Part shown: positions 7,486-16,098 of the stretch, in pieces
How the letters are laid out: each line of letters opens with the position of its first letter
How positions within the stretch are numbered: the first letter of the stretch is position 1
Assembly (NCBI GenBank): GCA_009930445.1
Contig: RZYD01000011.1
Location: 1-23,670, forward strand
From: Bacteroidia bacterium
GTDB taxonomy: Bacteria > Bacteroidota > Bacteroidia > Bacteroidales > BM520
DNA: 23,670 nucleotides
Direction of reading: 5' to 3'
Notes under the pieces: model-generated
What the model saw: only the letters and a program-made list of their open reading frames with translations
What the model was told of the DNA's origin: nothing
Database searches by the model: none
Program-made: the position numbers and the translations under genes

Positions 7486-10422
7486 ATGGGTATTATGCTG
7501 CAAATTCATGATAAATTTTTAATTGTACTGATTCATAAGAAACCCCGGCTGGGCTTTCTTGCCTGGCCTTATCTGGTTACTGCTGTAAGTGATACTGTTT
7601 TTGAACTTTCTGAACGGCTTACCCTGGAACATTGTCGCAGTTGGAAAGAGACGATTCCAGCTGAAGTGCAGGAGATGGTCGAACTGGCTGAGAAATATTC
7701 TGATAAGGAATTGTACCGTCGTTTTTGTTCGGATAAAAAGCGGGTCAATGTAACGGATTTTTTAAAAAATGCGGAATCCGGTTTTTTGCAAAAAGTAATA
7801 CGCCCCGCGATGGAAGTATCGCTCAACAATTTCTTGCATGCTGCACGAAAACTGGGTGTTCTGGTGTTCAGAAAAGAGCAGGCACGAAGTGTTTATCTGG
7901 GTGAAGCCCTTGGTTTTTCCTCTTTTCCGCTCGAAACTACTATGCGTTTTACCCGTATGGAGGATGGAATTGCTTATCAGCTTTGTTTGCACGAGCAGGG
8001 CAATACTTTTGACTTACAGCATACCCCTTGTGAAGTGATTGCCAATTATCCGGCATGGATGGTTTATGATGGGCGGTTATATTTTTTTCATACGAATTTT
8101 GATGGGAATAAAATTAAACCTTTTCTGAATCAGGATGCTGTCTTTATTCCGCAACGGATGGAGCAGGAGTATTTTAAAAAATATATCCGGAAAAGTGTTC
8201 GGGGAGGAAATGTAATTGCTGAGGGTTTTGATATTGTCGACCTCCATCCGGTACCGGAATCGCTACTGAGTTTTGAAATCAGTCCTTTTTTGCAACCTGC
8301 GCTGGTGTTGTATTTTTTCTATAATGAAAAAAAAGTAGCCGCCAATAAACCTGGCGAGGTTATGGTGGATCTGAAAGTTGATAACACTTCTTACTCTTTT
8401 ATACGTATCCATCGCAGGGAGCAATGGGAACAGGAAAGGAAAAATGCACTTCGGGCGTTGGGATTGAAAGAGCAGGTCCCCGGCCATTGGGTCATTACAG
8501 AGGAGAACCAAAACAACTCTGCAACGGGATTTATTCAATGGATTTATACGAATTATGAACGATTATCGAAACAGGGTTTTCGTATCGAAAATAATTCCTT
8601 TGAGAAGGATTACTATATTGGCGCACTGGAAATTAAACAAGAGAAAACCTTTACCACTGACTGGTTTGATCTTCGGATAGTGATTCTTTTTGAAGATGGA
8701 ACGGAGTTGCCTTTTACGGCCCTTCGCAGCCATATTCTTTCCGGTGAACCAGCGTATATGCTGGAAAATGGAAAGGTGTTTGTCATTCCTCGTGAGTGGT
8801 TTGCAATGTACTATGAGGTGTGTGAATTTGGCAAGGCCGACGGAGACCGATTTCGGATTCAACGGTCTTTTTTTCCGGTTTTAGCAGCGAGCGGATGGGA
8901 TGTACCACAGCATAGTATGAACGAGGAAATGCCCTGCTTTGACCTGCCTCCGGGATTGAATGCAGTACTGCGTCCGTATCAGATTGAAGGGTACCAATGG
9001 ATGCGCAGGCTCGATGCAGCCGGTTTGGGTGGATGCCTTGCCGACGATATGGGATTGGGTAAAACGGTTCAAACGATTGCTTTTCTGCTGGCTGCCAGTG
9101 CCCAGGATGCGAATAGGGCACTTCAGAATAATCCGCAACAGGGTCAGTTACGTTTGTTTTCAGACGACACCGCTGATATCACGCAACAGGCGCCTTCGCT
9201 TATTGTGATGCCGGCCTCTCTGGTGCATAACTGGTACGCTGAAATCCGCCGTTTTGCGCCTCGGTTAAAAGTTTATCGCCATACCGGAATCACCCGCACT
9301 GCATCTTTGTCAAAATGGAAAAACTATGCTATCATTTTGACCACCTATGGCACATTACGAAACGACATTCATAAACTGGAAAAGTTTTCTTTTCGTTATG
9401 TGATTCTGGATGAAAGCCAAATGATTAAAAATCCGGAATCGAAAACCCATCAAGCCGTTATGACGCTGCAGGCTGGTGGACGATTTGTGCTAAGTGGTAC
9501 TCCTGTTGAAAACTCCTTGCTCGATTTGTGGGCTCAGATGCAGTTTCTGAACCCCGGCATGCTTGGTGGGAAAGAGATGTTTAAAAGGGTTTTTTTGCGC
9601 CCCTTGGAAAAGAATAACGATGAGATGCAGATGGAGAAACTCAGAAAAATTATCGCCCCTTTTGTTATGCGTCGTACAAAACAGATGGTGGCTGCTGAAT
9701 TGCCGCCAAAAATGGAACAAACGTTAGTGTGCGACATGGATCCATCACAACAATCCCTCTACGAAAAAGAAAAATCGAAAGTCAGGCGCGAACTGTTGGA
9801 AAAAATGGAGGATATGCCTATGCCTGCGCTGCGTTTTGCAGTTCTTCAGGCGTTAACACGACTGCGGCAGATTGCCTGCCACCCGTTGCTTGCTGAAAAG
9901 GGATACACTGAAAGTTCGGGCAAATTCGATGAGGTTCTTCGTTATATGGAAACAATTGTGGGGGAGGGGCATAAATTGTTGATGTTTTCAAGTTTTGTTA
10001 CTTACCTTGATTTGTACGCCAGGGAGTTGAAGGCCCGGGGAATCGAATTCGAACGGTTAACTGGTAGCACCCGCAACCGGGAGGAAGTGATTAAACGCTT
10101 CAGAGAACAACCCTCGGTATCCGTTTTTTTAATCTCTTTGAAAGCGGGGGGGGTTGGCCTGAACCTCACAGAGGCGGATTATGTTTTTATCCTCGACCCC
10201 TGGTGGAATCCGGCTGCTGAAGCACAGGCTGTTGACAGAACGCACCGGATAGGGCAGGAAAAGAATGTTTTTGTTTACCGGTTTATTTCTCGCGATACGG
10301 TGGAGGAAAAAATGTTGATATTGCAAGACAGGAAGCGTGAACTGGCCGAGGAGGTTATCCACATCGGCGAAAACCCGATTTTTAAAATGAGTGGGAAAGA
10401 GTTGGAAAATCTATTGAACTGA
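7486..10422 (+). CDS. SNF2-family DNA-dependent ATPase (SWI2/SNF2 helicase-like)
   Basis: A 978-residue protein with about 490 N-terminal residues of unrecognised sequence followed by a complete two-lobed SNF2 motor. Motifs: LRPYQIEGYQWM before motif I DDMGLGKT (about 520-527), VMPASLVHNWYAEI (Ia), LTTYGTL, motif II DESQ (642-645), motif III LSGTP (669-673), then LMFSSFVTYLDL, SLKAGGVGLNL and motif VI DRTHRIGQ (917-924). Such proteins translocate on duplex DNA and remodel protein-DNA complexes rather than unwind strands. Lobe 1 has a glutamine-rich insertion between motifs I and Ia that contains QLRLF (residues 554-558), resembling a sliding-clamp-binding peptide. No CxC...CxH SWIM zinc motif is visible in the N-terminal part, unlike many relatives. 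The ATG at 7486 is used; ATG at 7495 is an alternative. Partners are unknown. Confidence 0.95.
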   Translation: MGIMLQIHDKFLIVLIHKKPRLGFLAWPYLVTAVSDTVFELSERLTLEHCRSWKETIPAEVQEMVELAEKYSDKELYRRFCSDKKRVNVTDFLKNAESGFLQKVIRPAMEVSLNNFLHAARKLGVLVFRKEQARSVYLGEALGFSSFPLETTMRFTRMEDGIAYQLCLHEQGNTFDLQHTPCEVIANYPAWMVYDGRLYFFHTNFDGNKIKPFLNQDAVFIPQRMEQEYFKKYIRKSVRGGNVIAEGFDIVDLHPVPESLLSFEISPFLQPALVLYFFYNEKKVAANKPGEVMVDLKVDNTSYSFIRIHRREQWEQERKNALRALGLKEQVPGHWVITEENQNNSATGFIQWIYTNYERLSKQGFRIENNSFEKDYYIGALEIKQEKTFTTDWFDLRIVILFEDGTELPFTALRSHILSGEPAYMLENGKVFVIPREWFAMYYEVCEFGKADGDRFRIQRSFFPVLAASGWDVPQHSMNEEMPCFDLPPGLNAVLRPYQIEGYQWMRRLDAAGLGGCLADDMGLGKTVQTIAFLLAASAQDANRALQNNPQQGQLRLFSDDTADITQQAPSLIVMPASLVHNWYAEIRRFAPRLKVYRHTGITRTASLSKWKNYAIILTTYGTLRNDIHKLEKFSFRYVILDESQMIKNPESKTHQAVMTLQAGGRFVLSGTPVENSLLDLWAQMQFLNPGMLGGKEMFKRVFLRPLEKNNDEMQMEKLRKIIAPFVMRRTKQMVAAELPPKMEQTLVCDMDPSQQSLYEKEKSKVRRELLEKMEDMPMPALRFAVLQALTRLRQIACHPLLAEKGYTESSGKFDEVLRYMETIVGEGHKLLMFSSFVTYLDLYARELKARGIEFERLTGSTRNREEVIKRFREQPSVSVFLISLKAGGVGLNLTEADYVFILDPWWNPAAEAQAVDRTHRIGQEKNVFVYRFISRDTVEEKMLILQDRKRELAEEVIHIGENPIFKMSGKELENLLN

Positions 10423-10509
10423 TCGTAATGGGTTGATGCAATACAAAAAAGCCCTGACAGATAATTCGAAATACGACGGTTACATAGCGAAACCTTACGC
10501 TTTCAAGAG

Positions 10510-10542
10510 AAAAAGGCTGTTCGGATTTACCCAGACAGCCTT
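10510..10542 (-). terminator. Rho-independent terminator of the peptidase gene
   Basis: On the minus strand AAGGCTGT (10542-10535) pairs with ACAGCCTT (10520-10513) around a 14-nt loop, and the stem runs into five T residues. It lies 24 nt beyond the stop codon of the C1B peptidase gene. No comparable T-run exists on the plus strand. Confidence 0.8.
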
Positions 10543-10565
10543 ATCAATAAGTGGTTCTCTTTTTT

Positions 10566-11765
10566 TTACAAATTAAGTTGTTTTTTGATCGATGTTGGAA
10601 TGGCATCCTTGTGTAGCATAATATCGATGGTTTGAAGGGCTACAAAAGCTTTACTGGCATAGAAAAAACCTTCATAATCGTTGCCTGTAACATTCCAGCT
10701 GTTTTTTACCTTGTAATAAATGTTGCCGTTTTGGTCTTTTGCAATTCCGCACAACACCATCCCATGATCGTCGGTAGTCAGATAATTATCAAAATGCTCC
10801 TGACGTAGTTCCTGAGTGATTTCTTTTTCAATGGCTGTTCCATCGAAAGTATAGAGTTTGCTTTCTTGCTCTTTTTTTGTCAATGCATCCCATTTGGCTA
10901 CTTCTGAGCCAGCACTTGCTTCAATAACTTTTTCAGGGATGATGGCGACACCATTTTTCCATGAAAAACCTTTATCGCTGACATCAGCACCCCAGCCAAC
11001 GGTATATCCATTGTTGATGGCATTATCGATGATTTGCATCATCTCCTCCAGGGGTACATTGTACACTGCATCATGCAGCCAGTTGTCGGGAACTTCAATG
11101 ATAAACGGTTTGTAAAATGGATGATGTGTGTAGGAGCTGATTTCCACATAGTCGTCCATATTTAACCCTAAGTCTTTGGCAAATGATTGTGGCGTATATT
11201 TTTTCCCTTTGTAGGTGAATTCTTCCGGCACATCGCCCAGATAGGCATCGAGGATTCCATTGAACCCTTGTTTCCATACTTTTGTGAGCTTTCGGTTTTT
11301 GTTTTCCTTAATTCCGTCGACATAGTTTTTAAGTACTTCTTCCTGCTCTCCGTGAACAAATTTTTCTTCTCCTTCCGGAAGACCCTGATAAGCTTCTTCA
11401 GGAACAATGCCGAAGTTTTTCCATACCCACGTTACATCGTGGAAGGCGCCGCCGCCGCCGAAGTTAATATTACCATGCCACCGCACGTAGCGGTCAGCTT
11501 TTTCTTCAAAGCAATGCCGGATAACAAAGGCTTCCGATAAGTCGATCTCTCCTTTTCCTTTTCTTATTAATTCAGCTTCGAGCATTCCAATTCCGGAAAA
11601 CGACCAGCATGTTCCACTGCGGTATTGATCACGTACCGGTGTAACCGGAATCTCTTTTACCGTGGTAAATTCATATCCTTTTTTTTCTTCTTTTTTCTCT
11701 TCCTGTGCGAAGAGGATGGGGGCAACCATCAAAATCGCTAATAGCGTCAGTATTCCTTTTTTCAT
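10566..11765 (-). CDS. Secreted C1B-family cysteine peptidase (bleomycin hydrolase/aminopeptidase C-like)
   Basis: The 399-residue protein starts at the ATG of MKKGILTLLAILMVAPILFAQ, a signal peptide probably cut before or after Q21, followed by a lysine/glutamate-rich linker; an in-frame ATG eight codons upstream is less likely because the signal peptide would then start late. The papain-like triad is visible: Gln47 in RDQYRSGTCW as oxyanion residue, nucleophile Cys53, His334 in TTDDHGMVLCG and Asn355 in VKNSWN. The domain order and the insertions between Cys and His match the C1B family, normally cytosolic hexameric aminopeptidases. The signal peptide makes this an exported version, presumably trimming peptides in the periplasm or outside. 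The C-terminus ends KKQLNL, without the T9SS domain. The gene lies 34 nt behind the UpxY-like gene and is followed by a terminator. Confidence 0.92.
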   Translation of the reverse strand: MKKGILTLLAILMVAPILFAQEEKKEEKKGYEFTTVKEIPVTPVRDQYRSGTCWSFSGIGMLEAELIRKGKGEIDLSEAFVIRHCFEEKADRYVRWHGNINFGGGGAFHDVTWVWKNFGIVPEEAYQGLPEGEEKFVHGEQEEVLKNYVDGIKENKNRKLTKVWKQGFNGILDAYLGDVPEEFTYKGKKYTPQSFAKDLGLNMDDYVEISSYTHHPFYKPFIIEVPDNWLHDAVYNVPLEEMMQIIDNAINNGYTVGWGADVSDKGFSWKNGVAIIPEKVIEASAGSEVAKWDALTKKEQESKLYTFDGTAIEKEITQELRQEHFDNYLTTDDHGMVLCGIAKDQNGNIYYKVKNSWNVTGNDYEGFFYASKAFVALQTIDIMLHKDAIPTSIKKQLNL

Positions 11766-11799
11766 GTGTTGTGAGTTTTGTTGGAACAAATGTATAAAA

Positions 11800-12327
11800 T
11801 TAATTTTTGGTTTCTTGTGTAAAAATACCTTGTTGCCCTGACGACAAGACCTTAAGATTGTTTCGCGGGATGTTGAGCATAATTTCCTGCCCTACGGCTT
11901 CTATACGAATGGCAACCCTTCGGTGGTTTTTCCACTGATGCATTTCACCCCTGATGCCTTTCATCGGTCCTTCTATTACCTCAACTTCAATGCCCGGGGC
12001 CAATTCCTCAAAGGTTCCGGTTATTGCATCACATTGGTTAAGATAAATTTTAACGGCGTTAATTTGTTGCTCCGGAACAAGCGCGGGTTTACCCTCAAAT
12101 GTGATATACCTGACGGCTCCGTATGTATTAATGGCCTGATAATATTCCTGTGGATTAACATTTACAAAAATATAGCACGAGAACAAGGGCTCTTCCACCC
12201 ATTTCTTCCGGTCACTCCATTGTTTTAATGTTTTTCGCAGCGGGAGAAAGGCTTCAATATTTTTATCCTGCAAACCCTGCAGCAATTTTTTTTCCCAACG
12301 GGGCTTTGTATAGATTGCATACCACAT
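11800..12327 (-). CDS. UpxY/NusG-family transcription antiterminator
   Basis: A 175-residue specialised NusG paralogue. Residues 1-105 form the NGN domain, which binds RNA polymerase: MWYAIYTKPRWEKKLLQGLQ, FLPLRKTLKQWSDRKKWVEEPLFSCYIFV, YGAVRYITFEGKPALVP. The KOW domain follows at about 110-162 (APGIEVEVIEGPMKGIRGEMHQ...LNIPRNNLKVL). Paralogues of this kind usually sit first in capsule or exopolysaccharide operons and let polymerase pass early termination signals. Here the only downstream gene is the secreted C1B peptidase, 34 nt away, ended by a strong terminator; no glycan genes are nearby. The start is fixed by the conserved WYAIYTKPRWEKK beginning, and the promoter element ends only 9 nt upstream, so the transcript is almost leaderless. 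Confidence 0.93.
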   Translation of the reverse strand: MWYAIYTKPRWEKKLLQGLQDKNIEAFLPLRKTLKQWSDRKKWVEEPLFSCYIFVNVNPQEYYQAINTYGAVRYITFEGKPALVPEQQINAVKIYLNQCDAITGTFEELAPGIEVEVIEGPMKGIRGEMHQWKNHRRVAIRIEAVGQEIMLNIPRNNLKVLSSGQQGIFTQETKN

Positions 12328-12335
12328 CGTAAAGG

Positions 12336-12365
12336 CAAAAATACGAAAAAGGCCACCATTTCAAA
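12336..12365 (-). promoter_or_regulatory. Promoter of the UpxY-peptidase pair
   Basis: On the minus strand TATTTTTG (12343-12336) matches TAnnTTTG exactly, with TTTG at 12365-12362, 18 bp upstream, slightly short of the usual spacing. The transcription start would fall at about 12329-12331, only 2-4 nt before the start codon. Confidence 0.65.
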
Positions 12366-12414
12366 CATTCAAACGTTTATTTGCCGGGGAATGCACTGTG
12401 TTTTTTTGGGCCTA

Positions 12415-13605
12415 TCAGTTTTTACGGGTTGGTTTTTTATCGGCAACAAAGGCTGTAATCAGGAGGTACACCATACAGAGGAACAGTACAAGAATACCTC
12501 CATTGAGGTGCACTCTCATGGCATATCCGATAACAAACGGGATGATCGCACCTCCCGATATGGCCATCATCATTAATCCGGAGATTTCATTGGCCCGAGA
12601 GGGAAATTTTTCAACCGTGAGGGAGAAGATCAGTGGAAATATATTGCTGACACCCAGGCTGATAACTGCAATCAGGATCCATGCCGATAAGGTGTTAGTT
12701 GTAATGGCAAGGAAAATCATTGCTGCTGCTGCAAGAAATCCAGATCCGATCAGAAATTTTTTCCCGGAGATTCGGGTTAGCAGCATAGCGCCAAAAAAGG
12801 TTCCGGCCATTTTGGCAAAGAAATATACCGACTTGCCATACACCGCTGTTTCCATACTTACACCGAGTTTCTCCGTAAGAAATGTTCCAATATTGGAGTT
12901 GATTCCTACATCAATCCCCACTACCATAAATATGGCCAGTACCATTAAAAGAATATATCGGTTACCGAGTAATGAGAAGCAGGATTTTAATGAGGCTTTT
13001 TCGGCATTACTTTCCTTTTCGGGAATTTTTATTGTGCTGAGCCAGAGGAATGCGATAATGGAGATTATTGCGAAGAGATATAACCCGTATCTCCACGATC
13101 CTCCGGTCGGGCTACCGAGAAGCCCGGCCAGCCATGGACCAACCACCGCTGCAACAAAAGGCCCTACCACAGAACCCAGTGATTTTACAAACTGAGAAAA
13201 GCTCAACAGGCTTGACGACCGGCCTTCAGGAACTACATCAATTAACAGGGGGTTTGCCGAAACCTGTAAAATAGTATTTCCTATTCCCAGCAGTGCAAAT
13301 GCTATTAGGATTACCGGAAGTGAATTTCCAAAAACCGGAACCAAAAGCCCGACAGCCGTGATCAGGATACCTGTATTTAAAGCCATTTTCTTTCCAACTT
13401 TATCCTGCCAGATACCTACAGGTACTGAGAGTAGGAAAAACCAGATAAACGCGACAAATGGAATCAACTGTAGGATATAGGATGGAGTGTTAGAATCTTT
13501 ACGCAGTTCATCGACACCTGTACCCACCAGATCAATAAAACTCATTACAAAAAAGGACAATAATACCGGGATGATGTAGGCCCATTTGTACGTCTGCTTA
13601 TTCAT
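12415..13605 (-). CDS. FHS-family MFS sugar transporter (glucose/galactose/fucose type)
   Basis: A 396-residue integral membrane protein with about 12 hydrophobic segments in two halves joined by a polar loop near residues 195-210 (KIPEKESNAEKASLKSC). The first transmembrane helices carry FFVMSFIDLVGTGVDELRKD, and the loop between helices 2 and 3 has GIWQDKVGKK, the MFS G-x3-D-[RK]-x-G-[RK] signature. LGIGNTILQVSANPLL in helix 4 is typical of the fucose/glucose-galactose:H+ symporter branch (FHS family), which imports monosaccharides through the inner membrane with a proton. The exact sugar cannot be read from sequence. The gene is transcribed on its own with its own promoter; no sugar kinase or hydrolase gene lies alongside. 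No strong terminator separates it from the UpxY promoter downstream. Confidence 0.92.
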   Translation of the reverse strand: MNKQTYKWAYIIPVLLSFFVMSFIDLVGTGVDELRKDSNTPSYILQLIPFVAFIWFFLLSVPVGIWQDKVGKKMALNTGILITAVGLLVPVFGNSLPVILIAFALLGIGNTILQVSANPLLIDVVPEGRSSSLLSFSQFVKSLGSVVGPFVAAVVGPWLAGLLGSPTGGSWRYGLYLFAIISIIAFLWLSTIKIPEKESNAEKASLKSCFSLLGNRYILLMVLAIFMVVGIDVGINSNIGTFLTEKLGVSMETAVYGKSVYFFAKMAGTFFGAMLLTRISGKKFLIGSGFLAAAAMIFLAITTNTLSAWILIAVISLGVSNIFPLIFSLTVEKFPSRANEISGLMMMAISGGAIIPFVIGYAMRVHLNGGILVLFLCMVYLLITAFVADKKPTRKN

Positions 13606-13634
13606 AGGTTAAGTTTTTATGGTTATTGTTTGTG

Positions 13635-13663
13635 CAAATCTAAGATAAAAATAAATACTAAAA
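13635..13663 (-). promoter_or_regulatory. Promoter of the sugar transporter gene
   Basis: TAGATTTG on the minus strand (13642-13635) is an exact TAnnTTTG element. The -33 position is only a T-rich TTTT (about 13663-13660). The leader would be about 23 nt, ending at the ATG at 13605. Confidence 0.6.
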
Positions 13664-13814
13664 GCATTTAGGAAAACCCTTGATGTTTGCGGTAAGCTTT
13701 GTGGATCACGGCTTGCATCCGTATGATTTTGGCTCTTTGATATATTGCGTCATGGATGTTGGATTATTGTTGTTTATGGCACTTTCAGTGCCGGGAGCAA
13801 AATAAAGCTCAACA
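13664..13814. other. Intergenic stretch between the transporter promoter and the AOR terminator
   Basis: No gene is supported in this part of the 292-nt gap between 13606 and 13897. The only notable structure is a short perfect hairpin, GGCACT-TTC-AGTGCC (13778-13792), without a T-run and without a neighbouring promoter. It could be a remnant or a minor operator; no function is assigned. Confidence 0.4.
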
Positions 13815-13851
13815 AAAAAAGAGACCACCCTACAAGGCCAGCCTCTTTTTT
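13815..13851. terminator. Bidirectional terminator behind the AOR gene
   Basis: AAAAAAGAG (13815-13823) pairs with CTCTTTTTT (13843-13851) around a 19-nt loop that can pair weakly inside itself. T-tracts lie at the end on both strands. It is 47 nt beyond the AOR stop codon on the minus strand. Confidence 0.6.
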
Positions 13852-13897
13852 GTATGATGCAGATAAATAGGGTCAGCCAGGCTGATTGTGTATCCCC

Positions 13898-16060
13898 TTA
13901 AAATTTATCCTGCTGTTTGTCTTTGATCACCCCGATCAGCTCAGGAAGTTCCATGTCGATGTTTTTCAGGTGTTCAAGTGTGGGTATACCATTGCGGGTC
14001 CATCCACGGCGAAGGTAAACGGCATCTATTAATTTTTCAAATTGCGCTTCGCGGTGTTTTCTGGTAATAGCAATTTTTTCTTCTGTGGATTTGCCTTCGG
14101 GATCAACGCCGATAATCTCTTTCATCTGCTTGTCGTAGCGTTCCTGGCGTGAGAGGTATTCCTCCACAGTAACGGGGCCTGCGGCCCGGTAGGGCTGTTT
14201 GTCGAATTCACGCGTCCCCATTCCTCTGCGGATACTGAAGATACGTTGGTAATTGTATACCCTTTCACTTTGCCGGATCAGCTCTTCCTTATCGATATGC
14301 ATTCCGGTAACTGCATTAAAAATGGTTACGTAGTTATCGACGTGCTCCGGAACTTTTGCGGGTTCGTCAGTTTCGGCGTTATTAATGGGTTCCACATCAT
14401 TCCATGGAAGTTTACAAAGACCAACCAGGCCAAACCAGGTTCTGAACATGGGAAAATAATGCAGTGCTTCTGCTTTATTCTCGAACGTGGGAATCTGGTT
14501 GTTTACCATGTCCATAAAAATAAGCCATGCCTCATCGTGCTGTGGCCCTTTGTTAGTGAGTGCAAATCCACCTTGTTGGGCCAATGATTCTTTCGACATG
14601 TATTCAGAATATTCGAGCCCTTTGTTCACCATTCCGATATCATCGAGAAAGGCTCTATCGCCCCATCCTTGTTCCACAAAGTAATCTTTCATTTTTGCGA
14701 TCCCTAATCCGGCAATTTTACCAAATCCTTCGCCACGGCCAAGTTGGTGCATCAGTTCCATAGCATTATCTGCATTACCAAAATTCAACTTAAGCCCACC
14801 CGTACGTTCTTCGTTCAGTATTCCGTTTTCATAACATTCCATCAGGAAAGCCGTCAGTGTACCCCAAGTGATGGTGCAAATACCATAGGTATCGCAATAG
14901 AAGTTGGCTTCAATGATATAGTCCGGATTGAAAATTCCGCCGTTCGAACCCAGTCCGCCAGCATTTTCGTATTCCGGCCCATCGACAATCACTTTTTGTC
15001 CTTTGTACGGCCCGGTGCGTAACTCATAGTTGTCGACACCCTTAGCGCAGGCCATATTGCATCCGATCCAACATCCATCGGGAATGCCTTGGGTGAAACG
15101 GCGTTTCCATTCTTCTGAGTCAATTTTATAGGTTTCGGGATGTGAACCGAATTTATAGTTATGCACAGGCAACAGGTCGTAGTCGTTCATGATTTCCACA
15201 AGGTGCGCGGTGCCTTTGGTACGCATTTCACATTGTGACTCATCCAGGTCACGCATTTCTTTATTGAATCGTTTTCCTCGTTCCATGATGGCAGCCATAT
15301 CAACCACATGGTTCAGGTTCCCTTTTACACCATCAATTTTTGCAACCAGTGCTTTGATGTTTTTATGGCGGAATACCGAGCCTAATCCTCCCCGGCCGGC
15401 TTGTTTCAGTCGCACAAGTTTGCGTTTGGGGTCATAAAAACTGAAATTCAACATTCCAATGAGCGAATGGGTCGCAGCGGCGCCTGAGGAAACAACAGCA
15501 ATATTTTTTTTATCTTTTTCATCGTCAGCATACATCTCCGTAAGAATTTCGGCCAGCTCGTGGCTGTCGTACGGCTCCATGGGTGCTTCTTCGATGGTGA
15601 TGGTTTCTTTTGTTTTATCGATAACGATAATGACATCCTTGTTGGATTTCCCCTGTATTTCCACTGCATCGAAGCCAGCGAATTTCGAGAAAGGACCAAA
15701 GAAACCCCCCACATTGGAGTCCATCACATTACCGGTTGGAGAGATCCCCACAACAATGGCTTTTCCGGTGCCTGAATATTGTGTAATGCCGCATATCGGT
15801 CCTCCGCTGATTACGATCTCATTGTCGTTGTCATTCCACTGTGTTTCAGGTCGTGTGGCCTGCCATAAAAGTTTTAGCCCAAATCCCTTGCCTCCGATAA
15901 ATTTGTCTTTCATCAGTTGTGTGACCGGTTTTTCCTCAATCCGGTTGTCATCGAGGTTGATGTAAAGGGTGCGGTTGTTGTATCCTTTTTCAATGGGAGC
16001 CCACGCATAATTGTACGCTTTCAGTACCTTATGCGCTTTTTTCATTTCATCAATGTTCAT
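13898..16060 (-). CDS. Tungsten/molybdenum-type aldehyde:ferredoxin oxidoreductase
   Basis: About 720 residues. Enzymes of this family carry a tungsten (or molybdenum) bis-pyranopterin and one 4Fe-4S cluster, and oxidise aldehydes to acids with ferredoxin, or in subfamilies reduce other carbonyl or acyl substrates. Visible landmarks: FIGGKGFGLKLLW in the N-terminal cofactor-binding domain, ISGGPICGITQYSGTGKAIVVGISPTG, and QAGRGGLGSVFRHKNIKALV. Cluster cysteines are C330, C334 and C338 (GCWIGCNMACAKG) and C549 in GLVGLCKLPWND. The first three are spaced x3/x3, whereas classical members have CxxCxxxC. The substrate cannot be named. A GTG at 16099 is in frame, but the promoter -7 element covers it, so the ATG at 16060 is preferred. 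It lies downstream of the ModE-type regulator gene, with a ModE-like palindrome between. Confidence 0.92.
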   Translation of the reverse strand: MNIDEMKKAHKVLKAYNYAWAPIEKGYNNRTLYINLDDNRIEEKPVTQLMKDKFIGGKGFGLKLLWQATRPETQWNDNDNEIVISGGPICGITQYSGTGKAIVVGISPTGNVMDSNVGGFFGPFSKFAGFDAVEIQGKSNKDVIIVIDKTKETITIEEAPMEPYDSHELAEILTEMYADDEKDKKNIAVVSSGAAATHSLIGMLNFSFYDPKRKLVRLKQAGRGGLGSVFRHKNIKALVAKIDGVKGNLNHVVDMAAIMERGKRFNKEMRDLDESQCEMRTKGTAHLVEIMNDYDLLPVHNYKFGSHPETYKIDSEEWKRRFTQGIPDGCWIGCNMACAKGVDNYELRTGPYKGQKVIVDGPEYENAGGLGSNGGIFNPDYIIEANFYCDTYGICTITWGTLTAFLMECYENGILNEERTGGLKLNFGNADNAMELMHQLGRGEGFGKIAGLGIAKMKDYFVEQGWGDRAFLDDIGMVNKGLEYSEYMSKESLAQQGGFALTNKGPQHDEAWLIFMDMVNNQIPTFENKAEALHYFPMFRTWFGLVGLCKLPWNDVEPINNAETDEPAKVPEHVDNYVTIFNAVTGMHIDKEELIRQSERVYNYQRIFSIRRGMGTREFDKQPYRAAGPVTVEEYLSRQERYDKQMKEIIGVDPEGKSTEEKIAITRKHREAQFEKLIDAVYLRRGWTRNGIPTLEHLKNIDMELPELIGVIKDKQQDKF

Positions 16061-16098
16061 GGTTTTCAGCGATTTTTGTGAGTCATCCTTTAATTTCA

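Noticed and set aside
12398..13195. A 265-codon plus-strand reading frame opposite the sugar transporter.
   Set aside because: It mirrors a membrane protein gene whose codon pattern leaves the opposite strand open; the translation is low-complexity and the transporter on the other strand is certain.
13873..13885. A TCAGCC-A-GGCTGA inverted repeat near the AOR stop codon.
   Set aside because: The one-base centre is too short for an RNA loop, and it lies at a gene end with no promoter; six-base palindromes of this kind arise by chance.
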